From Sambucus nigra (taxonomy: Eukaryota; Streptophyta; Magnoliopsida; Dipsacales; Adoxaceae), in NCBI GenBank assembly GCA_949130495.1, contig OX422211.1, forward strand, positions 398,407,049 to 398,471,048: 64,000 nt of DNA, written 5' to 3'. Below are positions 47,008 through 59,595 of this stretch, one piece after another. How positions within the stretch are numbered: the first letter of the stretch is position 1; each line of letters starts with the position of its first letter. The translations under genes and the position numbers were made by a program. The notes beneath the pieces are model-generated. The model made no database searches, was not told the origin of the DNA, and saw only the letters and a program-made list of their open reading frames with translations.

Positions 47008-49352
47008 TTGGTCCTGTGGGAGGTGTTGGATCCACCCACAGGGTTGTTCGGGGGTTGTTTCGAGTTTTCACCTTTTAACCCCATGTTTTGCTTAAGTCTG
47101 GAAATACGCAAATTACCGTAGTACTCTCAAACTGGGAGACCCGCGGCTGCGGGCTCAGTTCCTCGAGTTACGTTGGTCCCGTGGGAGGTGTTGGTGCCAC
47201 CCATGGGCCCGTTCGGGGGCTGTTTCGAGTTTTCACCCTCTAACATCATGTTTTTAAGCCTAAGTCTAGAAATACGCAAATTACCGTAGTACTCTCAAAC
47301 TGGGAGACCCGCGGCTGCGGGCTCAGTTCCTATGAGTAACGTTGGTTTCGTGGGGGGTGTTGGTGCCACCCACGGGGCCGTTCGGGGACTGTTTCGAGTT
47401 TTCACCTTTAACGCCATGTTTTTAACCTTAAGTCTAGAAATATGCAAATTACCGTCTTATTCTCAAACCTAGGGACCCGCGGCTGCTGGGTCAGTTCCTA
47501 CGAGTTACGTTGGTCCTGTGGGAGGTGTTGGTGCCACCCACGGGGCCGTTCGGGGGTTGTTTCGAGTTTTCACCTTTTTAACGCCATGTTTTGTTTAAGT
47601 CTAGAAATACGCAAATTACCATCGTATTCTCAAATCGGGAGACCCCCGGCTGCGGGGTCAGTTCCTACGAGTTTCGTTGGTCCCGTGGGAGGTGTTGGTG
47701 CCACCCACGGGGCCGTTCGTGGGTTGTTTTGAGATTTCACCTTTTAATGCCATGTTTTGCTTAAGTCTAGAAATAAACAAATTACCGTCGTATTCTCAAA
47801 TCGAGAAACCCGCGGCTGCGGGGTCAGTTCCTACGAGTTTCGTTGGTCCCGTGGGAGGTGTTGGTGCCACCCACGAGGCCGTTCGGGGGTTGTTTCGAGT
47901 TTTCACCCTCTAACGTCATGTTTTTAAGCCTAAGTTTAGAAATACGTAAATTACTGTAGTACTCTCAAACTGGGAGACCCGCGGCTGCGGGGTCAGTTCC
48001 TACGAGTTACGCTGGTCCCGTGGGTGGTGTTGGTGCCACCCACGGGGCTGTTCGGGGGCTATTTCGAGTTTTCACCCTCTAACGCCATGTTTTTAAGCCT
48101 AAGTCTAGAAATACGCAAATTACCGTAGTACTCTCAAACTGGGAGACCCGTGGCTGCGGGCTCAGTTCCTATGAGTAACGTTGGTTTCGTGGGGGGTGTT
48201 GGTGCCACCCACGGGGCCGTTCGGGGACTGTTTCGAGTTTTCACCTTTAACGCCATGTTTTTAACCTTAAGTCTAGAAATACGCAAATTACCGTCTTATT
48301 CTCAAACCTAGGGACCCGCGGCTGCCGGGTCAGTTCCTACGAGTTACGTTGGTCCTGTGGGAGGTGTTGGTGCCACCCACGGGGCCGTTCGGGGGTTGTT
48401 TCGAGTTTTCACCTTTTAACCCCATGTTTTGCTTAAGTCTGGAAATACGCAAATTACCGTAGTACTCTCAAACTGGGAGACTCGCGGCTGCGGGCTCAGT
48501 TCCTCGAGTTACGTTGGTCCCGTGGGAGGTGTTGGTGCCACCCACGGGCCCGTTCGGGGGCTGTTTCGAGTTTTCACCCTCTAACATCATGTTTTTAAGC
48601 CTAAGTCTAGAAATACGCAAATTACCGTAGTACTCTCAAACTGGGAGACCCGCGGCTGCGGGCTCAGTTCCTATGAGTAACGTTGGTTTCGTGGGGGGTG
48701 TTGGTGCCACCCACGGGGCCGTTCGGGGACTGTTTCGAGTTTTCACCTTTAACGCCATGTTTTTAACCTTAAGTCTAGAAATACGCAAATTACCGTCTTA
48801 TTCTCAAACCTAGGGACCCGCGGCTGCTGGGTCAGTTCCTACGAGTTACGTTGGTCCAGTGGGAGGTGTTGGTGCCACCCACGGGGCCGTTCGGGGGTTG
48901 TTTCGAGTTTTCACCTTTTTAACGCCATGTTTTGTTTAAGTCTAGAAATACGCAAATTACCGTCGTATTCTCAAATCGTGAGACCCCCGGCTGCGGGGTC
49001 AGTTCCTACGAGTTTCGTTGGTCCCGTGGGAGGTGTTGGTGCCACCCACGGGGCCGTTCGGGGGTTGTTTCGAGATTTCACCTTTTAATGTCATGTTTTG
49101 CTTAAGTCTAGAAATTAACAAATTACCGTCGTATTCTCAAATCGAGAAACCCGCGGCTGCGGGGTCAGTTCCTACGATTTACGTTGGTCCCGTGGGAGGT
49201 GTTGGTGCCACCCACGAGGCCGTTCGGGGGCTGTTTCGAGTTTTCACCCTCTAACGTCAGGTTTTTAAGCCTAAGTCTAGAAATATGCAAATTACTGTAG
49301 TGCTCTCAAACTGGGAGACCCGCGGCTGCGGGGTCAGTTCCTACGAGTTACG
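47008..49352 (+). repeat. Eight-monomer HOR, full unit plus six-monomer unit (copy 2)
   Basis: Units are 47008-48348 (1341 bp) and 48349-49352 (1004 bp). The period of 1341 bp holds throughout (for example 47677 to 49018), so this copy preserves the monomer that copy 1 has lost. Confidence 0.9.
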
Positions 49353-50860
49353 TTGGTCACGTGGGAGGTGTTGGTGCCACCCACGGGGCCCTTCTGGGAT
49401 TGTTTCGTGTTTTCACCTTTTAACGCCATGTTTTACTTAAGTCTAGAAATACACAAATTGCCGTTGTATTCTCAAACCGAGAAACCCTCGGCTGCGGGGT
49501 CAGTTCCTACGAGTTATGTTGGTCCCGTGGGTGGTGTTGGTGCCACCCACGGGGACGTTCGAGGGTTGTTTCGAGTTTTAACCCTCTAACGCCATGTTTT
49601 TAAACCTAAGTCTAGAAATACGCAAATTATCATCGTATTCTCAAACCGGGAGGCCCGCGGCTGCGGGGTCAGTTCTTACGAGTTACGTTGGCCCTGTTGG
49701 AGGTGTTGGTGCCACCCACGGGGCCGTTCGGGGGTTGTTTCGAGATTTCACCTTTTAACGCCATGTTTTGCTTAAGTCTAGAAATACGCAAATTACCGTC
49801 GTATTCTCAAATCGAGAAACCCGTGGCTGCGGGGTCAGTTCCTACGAGTTACGTTGGTCCCGTGGGAGGTGTTGGTGCCACCCACGGGGCCGTTCGGGGG
49901 CTGTTTTGAGTTTTCACCCTCTAACGTCATGTTTTTAAGCCTAAGTCTAGAAATATGCAAATTACTGTAGTACTCTCAAACTGGGAGACCCGCGGCTGCG
50001 AGGTCAGTTCCTACGAGATACGTTAGTCACGTGGGAGGTGTTGGTGCCACCCACGGGGCCGTTCTAGGATTGTTTCGTGTTTTCACCTTTTAACGCCATG
50101 TTTTATTTAAGTCTAGAAATACAAAAATTACCGTTGTATTCTCAAACCGGGAAACCCTCGGCTGCGGGGTCAGTTCCTACGAGTTACGTTGGTCCCGTGG
50201 GTGGTGTTGGTGCCACCCACGGGGCCGTTCGAGGGCTGTTTCGAGTTTTAACCCTCTAACGCCATGTTTTTAAGCCTAATCTAGAAATACACAAATTATC
50301 ATCGTATTCTCAAACCGGGAGGCCCGCAGCTGCGGGGTCAGTTCTTAGGAGTTACGTTGGCCCTGTTGGAGGTGTTGGTGCCACCCACGGTGCCGTTCGG
50401 GGGCTATTTCGAGTTTTCACCTTTTAACGCCATGTTTTGCTTAAGTCTAGAAATACGCAAATTAGGGTCGTATTCTCAAATCAAGAAACCCGCGGCTGCG
50501 GGGTCAGTTCCTACGAGTTACGTTGGTCTAGTGGGAGAGGTTAGTGACACCCACGGGGCCGTTCGGGGGCTATTTCGAGTTTTCACCCTCTAACGCCATG
50601 TTTTCAATCCTAAGTCTAGAAATACGCAACTTACCGTCGTATTCTCAAATCGGGAGACCCGTGGCTGTGGGGTCAGTTCCTACAATTTATGTTGGTACCG
50701 TGGGAGGTGTTGGTGCCACCCACGGAGCCGTTCGGGGGCTGCTTCGAGTTTTCACCCTCTAACGCCATGTTTTTTAGCCTAAGTCTAGAAATACGCAAAT
50801 TACCGTCTTATTCTCAAACCTAGGGACCCGCGGCTACTGGGTCAGTTCCTATGAGTTACG
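49353..50860 (+). repeat. 335/670-bp block and divergent group (copy 2)
   Basis: This is the counterpart of 18293-19800 at offset 31060, including the shared one-base deletion (cctaatctag near 50276). Confidence 0.88.
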
Positions 50861-52875
50861 TTGGTCCTGTGGGAGGTGTTGGTGCCACCCACGGGGCCGT
50901 TCGGGGGTTGTTTCGAGTTTTCACCTTTTAACGCCATGTTTTGCATAAGTCTAGAAATATGAAAATTACCGTCGTATTCTCAAACCGGGAGACACGCGAC
51001 TGCGGGGTCAGTTCCTACGAGTTACGTTGGTCCCGTGGGAGGTGTTGGTGCCACCCACGGAGCCCTTCGGGGGCTGTTTCGAGTTTTCACCCTCTAACGC
51101 CATGTTTTTAAGCCAAAGTCTATAAATAAGCAAATTAATGTCGTATTCTCAAACCGGGAGACCCGCGGCTGCGGGGTCAGTTCCTACGAGTTACGTTGGT
51201 CCCGTGGGAGGTGTTGGTGCCACCCATGGGGCCGTTCGGGGACTGTTTCGAGTTTTCACGCTCTAACGTCATGTTTTTAAGCCTAAGTCTAGAAATACGT
51301 AAATTACCGTAGTACTCTCAAACTGGGAGACCCACGGCTGCAGGGTCAGTTCCTACGAGTTACGTTGGTCCTGTGGCAGGTGTTGGTGCCACCCACGGGG
51401 CCGTTCGGGGGTTGTTTCGAGTTTTCACCTTTTAATGCCATGTTTTGCTTTAGTCTAGAAATATGCAAATTACCGTCATATTCTCAAACTGGGAGACCCG
51501 CGACTGCGGGGTCGTATCCTATGAGTTACGTTGGTCCCGTGGGAGGTGTTGGTGCCACCCACGGAGCCGTTCGGGGGCTGTTTCGAGTTTTCACCCTCTA
51601 ACGCCACGTTTTTAAGCCTAAGTCTAGAAATAAGCAAATTATTGCCGTATTCTCAAACCGGGAGACCGGCGGCTGCGGGGTCAGTTCCTACGAGTTACGT
51701 TGGTCCCGTGGGAGGTGTTGGTGCCACCCACGGGTCCTTTCGGGGGCTGTTTCGAGTTTTCACCTTTTAACGCCATGTTTTTAAGCTTAAGTCTAGAAAT
51801 ACGCAAATTACTGTCTTATTCTCAAACAGAGGGACCAGCAGCTGCGGGGTCAGTTCCTACGAGTTACGTTGGTCCTGTGGGAGGTGTTGGTGCCACCCAC
51901 AGGGCCGTTCGGGGGTTGTTTCGAGTTTTCACCTTTTAACGCCATGTTTTGCATAAGTCTAGAAATATGAAAATTACCGTCGTATTCTCAAACCGGGAGA
52001 CACGCGACTGCGGGGTCAGTTCCTACGAGTTACGTTGGTCCCGTGGGAGGTGTTGGTGCCACCCACGGAGCCCTTCGGGGGCTGTTTCGAGTTTTCACCC
52101 TCTAACGCCATGTTTTTAAGCCAAAGTCTATAAATAAGCAAATTAATGTCGTATTCTCAAACCGGGAGACCCGCGGCTGCGGGGTCAGTTCCTACGAGTT
52201 ACGTTGGTCCCGTGGGAGGTGTTGGTGCCACCCACGGGGCCGTTCGGGGACTGTTTCGAGTTTTCACGCTCTAACGTCATGTTTTTAAGCCTAAGTCTAG
52301 AAATACGTAAATTACCGTAGTACTCTCAAACTGGGAGACCCACGGCTGCAGGGTCAGTTCCTACGAGTTACGTTGGTCCTGTGGCAGGTGTTGGTGCCAC
52401 CCACGGGGCCGTTCGGGGGTTGTTTCGAGTTTTCACCTTTTAATGCCATGTTTTGCTTTAGTCTAGAAATATGCAAATTACCGTCATATTCTCAAACTGG
52501 GAGACCCGCGACTGCGGGGTCAGTTCCTATGAGTTAGGTTGGTCCCGTGGGAGGTGTTGGTGCCACCCACGGAGCCGTTCGGGGCTGTTTCGAGTTTTCA
52601 CCCTCTAACGCCACGTTTTTAAGCCTAAGTCTAGAAATAAGCAAATTATTGTCGTATTCTCAAACCGGGAGACCGGCGGCTGCGGGGTCAGTTCCTACGA
52701 GTTACGTTGGTCCCGTGGGAGGTGTTGGTGCCACCCACAGGTCCTTTCGGGGGCTGTTTCGAGTTTTCACCTTTTAACGCCATGTTTTTAAGCTTAAGTC
52801 TAGAAATACGCAAATTACTAACTTATTCTCAAACAGAGGGACCAGCAGCTGCGGGGTCAGTTCCTACGAGTTACG
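50861..52875 (+). repeat. Six-monomer HOR, two units (copy 2)
   Basis: Units are 50861-51868 and 51869-52875, counterparts of 19801-21815 at offset 31060 with the same one-base difference between the units. Confidence 0.9.
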
Positions 52876-55800
52876 TTGGTCCTGTGGGAGGTGTTGGTGC
52901 CACCCACAGGGCCGTTCGGGGGTTGTTTCGAGTTTTCACCTTTTAACGCCATGTTTTGCTTAAGTCTAGAAATAAGCAAATTACTGTCGTATTCTCAAAC
53001 CGGGAGACCCGCGGCTATGGGGTCAGTTCCTACGAGTTACGTTGGTCCCGTGGGAGGTGTTGGTGCCACCCACGGGGCCGTTCGGGGGTTGTTTTGAGTT
53101 TTCACCCTCTAACGTCATGTTTTTAAGCCTAAGTTTAGAAATACGTAAATTACTGTAGTACTCTCAAACTGGGAGACCCGCGGCTGCGGGGTCAGTTCCT
53201 ACGAGTTACGCTGGTCCCGTGGGTGGTGTTGGTGCCACCCACGGGGCTGTTCGAGGGCTGTTTCGAGTTTTCACCCTCTAACGCCATGTTTTTAAGCCTA
53301 AGTCTAGAAATATGCAAATTATCAACGTATTATCATATAATCAAACCGGGAGACCCGCGGCTGCGGGGTCAGTTCCTTCGAGTTACGATGGTCCTATGGG
53401 AGTTGTTGGTGACACCCACGGGGCCGTTCGGGGGCTGTTTCGAGTTTTCACCTTTTAACGCCACGTTTTGCCTAAGTCTAGAAATATGCAAATTACCGTA
53501 GTACTCTCAAACTGGGAGACCCGCGGCTGCGGGGTCAGTTCCTACGAGTTATGTTGGTCCCGTGGGAGGTGTTGGTGCCACCCACGGGCCCGTTCGGTGG
53601 CTGTTTGGAGTTTTCACGCTCTAACATCATGTTTTTAAGCCAAAGTCTATAAATAAGCAAATTAATGTCGTATTCTCAAACCGGGAGACCCGCGGCTGCG
53701 GGGTCAGTTCCTACGAGTTACGTTGGTCCCGTGGGAGGTGTTGGTGCCACCCACGGGGCCGTTCGGGGACTGTTTCGAGTTTTCATCTTTTAACGCCATG
53801 TTTTTAACCTTAAGTCTAGAAATACGCAAATTACCGTCTTATTCTCAAACCTAGGGACCCGCGGCTGCGGGGTCAGTTCCTACGAGTTACGTTGGTCCTG
53901 TGGGAGGTGTTGGTGCCACCCACGGGGCCGTTCGGGGGCTGTTTCGAGTTTTCACCCTCTAACGTCATCTTTTTTAGCCTAAGTCTAGAAATATGAAAAT
54001 TGCCATAGTACTCTCAAATCGGGAGACCCGCGACTGTGGGGTCAGTTCCTACGAGTTACGTTGGTCCTGTGGGAGGTGTTGGTGCCACCCACGGGGCCGT
54101 TCGGGGGTTGTTTCGAGTTTTCACCTTTAAACGCCATGTTTTGCTTAAGTCTAGAAATATGCAAATTACCGTCGTATTCTCAAACCGGGAGACACGCAAC
54201 TGCGGGGTCAGTTCCTACGAGTTACGTTGGTCCCGTGGGAGTTGTTGGTGCCACCCACGGAGCCGTTCGGGGGCTGTTTCGAGTTTTCACCTTTTAACGC
54301 CATGTTTTGCTTAAGTCTAGAAATATGCAAATTACCGTCGTATTCTCAAACCGGGAGACCCGCGGCTGCGGGGTCAGTTCCTACGAGTTACGTTGGTCCT
54401 GTGGGAGGTGTTGGTGCCACCCACGGGTCCGTTCGGGGACTGTTTCGAGTTTTCACCTTTTAACGCCATGTTTTTAAGCTTAAGTCTAGAAATACGCAAA
54501 TTACTGTCTTATTCCCAAACCGAGGAACCCGCGGCTGCGGGGTCAGTTCCTATGAGTTACGTTGGTCCTGTGGGAGGTGTTGGTGCCACCCACAGGGCCG
54601 TTCGGGGGTTGTTTTGAGTTTTCACCTTTTAACACCGTGTTTTGCTTATGTCTAGAAATAAGCAAATTACTGTCGTATTCTCAAACCGGGAGACCCGCGG
54701 CTGCGGGGTCAGTTCCTACGAGTTACGTTGATCCCGTGGGAGGTGTTGGTGCCACCCACGGGGCCGTTCGGGAGCTGTTTCGTGTTTTCACCCTCTAACG
54801 CCATGTTTTTAAGCCTAAGTCTAGAAATATGCAAATTATCATCATATTATCAATACGGGAGACCCGCGGCTGCGGGGTGAGTTCCTACGAGTTACGTTGG
54901 TCCTGTGGGAGGTGTTGATGCCACCCACGACGCCGTTCGGGGGCTGTTTCGAGTTTTCACCTTCTAACGCCATGTTTTCCTTAAGTCTAGAAATACGCAA
55001 ATTACCGTCGTATTCTCAAATCGAGAAACCCACGGCTGTGAGAAACCCGCGGCTGTGGGGTCAGTTCCTACGAGTTACGTTGGTCCCGTGGGAGGTGTTG
55101 GTGCCACCCACGGGGCCGTTCGGGGGCTGTTTCGAGTTTTCACCCTCTAACGTCATGTTTTTAAGCCTAAGTCTAGAAATATGCAAATTATCGTAGTACT
55201 CTCAAACTCGGAGACCCGCGGCTGCGGGGTCAGTTCCTACGAGTTACGTTGGTCCCGTGGGAGGTGTTGGTGCCACCCACGGGACCGTTCTGGGATTGTT
55301 TCGTGTTTTCACCTTTTAACGCCTTGTTTTACATAAGTCTAGAAATACGCAAATTATCGTTGTATTCTCAAACCCGAAAACCCTCGGCTGCGGGGTCAGT
55401 TCCTACGAGTTACGTTGGTCCCGTGGGTGGTATTGGTACCACCCATGGGGCCGTTCGAGGGCAGTTTCGAGTTTTCACCCTCTAATGCCATGTTTTTAAG
55501 CCTAAGTCTAGAAATACGCAAATTATCATCGTATTCTCAAACCGGGAGACCCGTGGCTGCGGGGTCAGTTCTTACGAGTTACGTTGGCCCTGTTGGAGGT
55601 GTTGGTGCCACCAACGGTGCCGTTCGGGGGCTGTTTCGAGTTTTCACCTTTTAACGCCATGTTTTGCTTAAGTCTAGAAATACGCAAATTACCATCGTAT
55701 TCTCAAACCGGGAGACCCTCGGCTGCGGGGTCAGTTCCTATGAGTTGCGTCGGTCCCGTGGGAGGTGTTGGTGCCACCCACGGAGTCGTTCGGGGGTTGT

Positions 55801-57090
55801 TTCGAGTTTTCACCTTTTAACGCCATGTTTTGTTTAAATCTAGAAATACGCAAATTACCGTCGTATTCTAAAATCGAGAATCCCGCGGCTGCGGGGTCAG
55901 TTCCTACGAGTTACGTTGGTCCCGTGGGAGGTGTTGGTGCCACCCACGGAGCCGTTCGGGGGCTGTTTCGAGTTTTCACCCTCTAACGTCATGTTTTTAA
56001 GCCTAAGTCTAGAAATATGCAAATTACCGTAGTACTCTCAAACTCGGAGACCCGCGGCTGCGGGGTCAGTTCTTACGAGTTATGTTGGTCCCGTGGTAGG
56101 TGTTAGTGCCACCCACGGGGCCGTTCTGGGATTGTTTCGTGTTTTCACCTTTTAACGCCATGTTTAACTTAAGTCTAGAAATACGCAAATTACCGTTGTA
56201 TTCTTAAACCGGGAAACCCTCGGCTGCGGGGTCAGTTGCTATGAGTTACGCTGGTCCCGTGGGTGGTGTTGGTGCCACCCACGGGGCCGTTCGAGGGCTG
56301 TTTCGAGTTTTCACCCTCTAACGCCATGTTTTTAAGCCTAAGTCTAGAAATACGCAAATTCTCGTCCTTTTCTTAAACCGGGAGGCCCGCGGCTGCGGGG
56401 TCAGTTCTTACGAGTTACGTTCGCCCTGTTGGAGGTTTTGGTGCCACCCACGGTGCCGTTAGGGGGCTGCTTTGAGTTTTCACCTTTTAACGCCATGTTT
56501 TGCTTAAGTCTAGAAATACGCAAATTACCGTCGTATTCTCAAACCAAGAAACCTGCGGGTGCGGGGTCAGTTCCTACGAGTTACATTGGTCCCGTGGGAG
56601 ATGTTGGTGACACCCACGGGGCCGTTCGGGGGCTGTTTCGAGTTTTCACCCTCTAACGCCATGTTTTTAATCCTAAGTCTAGAAATATACAAATTGCCGT
56701 AGTACTCAAACCGGGAGACCCGCGGCTGTGGGGTCAGTTCCTACGAGTTACGTTGGTCCCGTGGGAGGTGTTGGTGCCACCCACGGGGCCGTTCGAGGAC
56801 TGTTTCGAGTTTTCACATTTTAACGGCATGTTTTTAAGCTTAAGTCTAGAAATACGCAAATTACCGTCTTATTCTCAAACCGGGAGACCCTCAGCTGCGG
56901 GGTCAGTTCCTATGAGTTACGCTGGTCCCGTGGGTGGTGTTGGTGCCACCCACGGGGCCGTTCGGGGGCTGTTTCGATTTTTCACCCTCTAACGTCATGT
57001 TTTTAAGCCTAAGTCTAGAAATATGCAAATTACCGTAGTACTCTCAAACTGGGAGACCCGCGGCTGCGGGGTCAGTTCTTACGAGTTACG
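52876..57090 (+). repeat. Mixed monomers (copy 2)
   Basis: This is the counterpart of 21816-26030 at offset 31060. It retains the eight-base insertion (53331-53350) and the 17-bp duplication (55023-55056). Confidence 0.88.
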
Positions 57091-59595
57091 TTGGTCCCGT
57101 GGGAGGTGTTGGTGCCACCCACGGGGCCGTTCTGGGATTGTTTCGTGTTTTCACCTTTTAACGCCATGTTTAACTTAAGTCTAGAAATACGTAAATTACC
57201 GTTGTATTCTCAAACCGGGAAACCCTCGACTGCGGGGTCAGTTCCTACGAGTTACGTTGGTCCCGTGGGTGGTGTTGGTGCCACCCATGGGGCCATTCGA
57301 GGGCAGTTTCGAGTTTTCACCCTCTAACGCCATGTTTTTAAGCCTAAGTCTAGAAATACGCAAATTATTATCGTATTCTCAAACCGGGAGAACCGCGGCT
57401 GCGGGGTCAGTTCTTACGAGTTACGTTTGTCCTGTTGGAGGTGTTGGTGCCACCGACGGTGCCGTTCGGGGGCTGTTTCGAGTTTTCACCTTTTAACGCC
57501 ATGCTTTGCTTAAGTCTATAAATACGCAAATTACCATCGTATTCTCAAACTGGGAGACCCTCCGCTGCGGGGTCAGTTCCTACGAGTTACGTTGGTCCCG
57601 TGGGAGGTGTTGGTGCCACCCACGGAGCCGTTCGGGGGTTGTTTCGAGTTTTCACCTTTTAACGCCATGTTTTGCTTAAATCTAGAAATACACAAATTAT
57701 CGTCGTATTCTCAAATCGAGAAACCCGCGGCTGCGGGGTCAGTTCCTACGAGTTACGTTGGTCCCGTGGGAGGTGTTGGTGCCACCCACGGGGCCATTCG
57801 GGGGCTGTTTCGAGTTTTCACCCTTTAACGTCATGTTTTTAAGCCCAAGTCTAGAAATATGCAAATTACCGTAGTACTCTCAAACTGGGAGACCCGCGGC
57901 TGCGGGGTCAGTTCTTACGAGTTACGTTGGTCCCGTGGTAGGTGTTGGTGCCACCAACGGGGCCGTTCCGGGATTGTTTCGTGTTTTCACCTTTTAACGC
58001 CATGTTTAACTTAAGTCTAGAAATACGCAAATTACCGTTGTATTCTTAAACCGGGAAACCCTCGGCTGCGGGGTCAGTTCCTACGAGGTACGTTGGTCCC
58101 GTGGGTGGTGTTGGTGCCACCCATGGGGCCGTTCGAGGGCAGTTTCGAGTTTCACCCTCTAACGCCATGTTTTTAAGCCTAAGTCTAGAAATACGCAAAT
58201 TATTACCGTATTCTCAAACCGGGAGAACCGCGGCTGCGGGGTCAGTTCTTACGAGTTACGTTGGCCCTGTTGGAGGTGTTGGTGCCACCGACGGTGCCGT
58301 TCGGGGGCTGTTTCGAGTTTTCACCTTTTAACGCCATGTTTTGCTTAAGTCTATAAATACGCAAATTACCATCGTATTCTCAAACCGGGAGACCCTCCGC
58401 TGCGGGGTCAGTTCCTACGAGTTACGTTGGTCCCGTGGGAGGTGTTGGTGCCACCCACGGAGCCGTTCGGGGGTTGTTTCGAGTTTTCACCTTTTAACGC
58501 CATGTTTTGCTTAAATCTAGAAATACGCAAATTATCGTCGTATTCTCAAATCGAGAAACCGCGGCTGCGGGGTCAGTTCCTACGAGTTACGTTGGTCCCG
58601 TGGGAGGTGTTGGTGCCACCCACGGGGCCGTTCGGGGGCAGTTTCGTGTTTTCACCCTTTAACGTCATGTTTTTAAGCCTAAGTCAAGAAATATGCAAAT
58701 TACCGTAGTACTCTCAAACTGGGAGACCCGCGGCCGCGGGGTCAGTTCTTACGAGTTACGTTGGTCCCGTGGGAGGTGTTGGTGCCACCCACGGGGCCGT
58801 TCTGGGATTGTTTCGTGTTTTCACCTTTTAACGCCATGTTTAACTTAAGTCTAGAAATACGCAAATTACCGTTGTATTCTTAAACCGGGAAACCCTCGGC
58901 TGCGGGGTCAGTTCCTACGAGTTACGTTGGTCCCGTGGGTGGTGTTGGTGCCACCCATGGGGCCGTTCGAGGGCAGTTTCGAGTTTCACCCTCTAACGCC
59001 ATGTTTTTAAGCCTAAGTCTAGAAATACGCAAATTATTATCGTATTCTCAAACCGGGAGAACCGCGGCTGCGGGGTCAGTTCTTACGAGTTACAATGGCC
59101 TTGTTGGAGGTCTTGGTGCCACCGACGGTGCCGTTCGGGGGCTGTTTCGAGTTTTCACCTTTTAACGCCATGTTTTGCTTAAGTCTAGAAATACGCAAAT
59201 TACCATCGTATTCTCAAATCGGGAGACCCTCGGCTGCGGGGTCAGTTCCTACGAGTTACGTTGGTCCCGTGGGAGGTGTTGGTGCCACCCACGGAGCCGT
59301 TCGGGGGTTGTTTCGAGTTTTCATCTTTTAACGCCATGTTTTGCTTAAATCTAGAAATACACAAATTACCATCGTATTCTCAAATCGAGAAACCCGCGGC
59401 TGCGGGGTCAGTTCCTACGAGTTACGTTGGTCCCGTGGGAGGTGTTGGTGCCACCCACGGGGCCGTTCGGGGGCTGTTTCGAGTTTTCACCCTTTAACGT
59501 CATGTTTTTAAGCCTAAGTCTAGAAATATGCAAATTACTGTAGTACTCTCAAACTGGGAGACCCGCGGCTGCGGGGTCAGTTCCTACGAGTTACG
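57091..59595 (+). repeat. Five-monomer HOR, three complete units (copy 2 and flank)
   Basis: Units start at 57091, 57927 and 58761 and the third runs a full 835 bp to 59595. The last part (59295-59595) lies beyond the duplicated segment and continues the expected monomer order. NotI sites at 27670 (copy 1) and 58730 (copy 2) sit in equivalent monomers. Confidence 0.9.

Larger units (their letters stand above)
28235..59294 (+). repeat. Superunit copy 2 (complete, about 31.06 kb)
   Basis: The unit begins at the junction in monomer 28201-28369, includes the 2.3-kb linker, and runs to the point equivalent to 28234. Its last 28.7 kb repeats copy 1. It is longer than the left copy by 335 bp (around 39960-40463) and 169 bp (around 48.6 kb). 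Beyond 59294 the sequence continues in the native five-monomer order that copy 1 abandons at its junction, so the right edge of copy 2 is the undisturbed flank. Confidence 0.88.
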
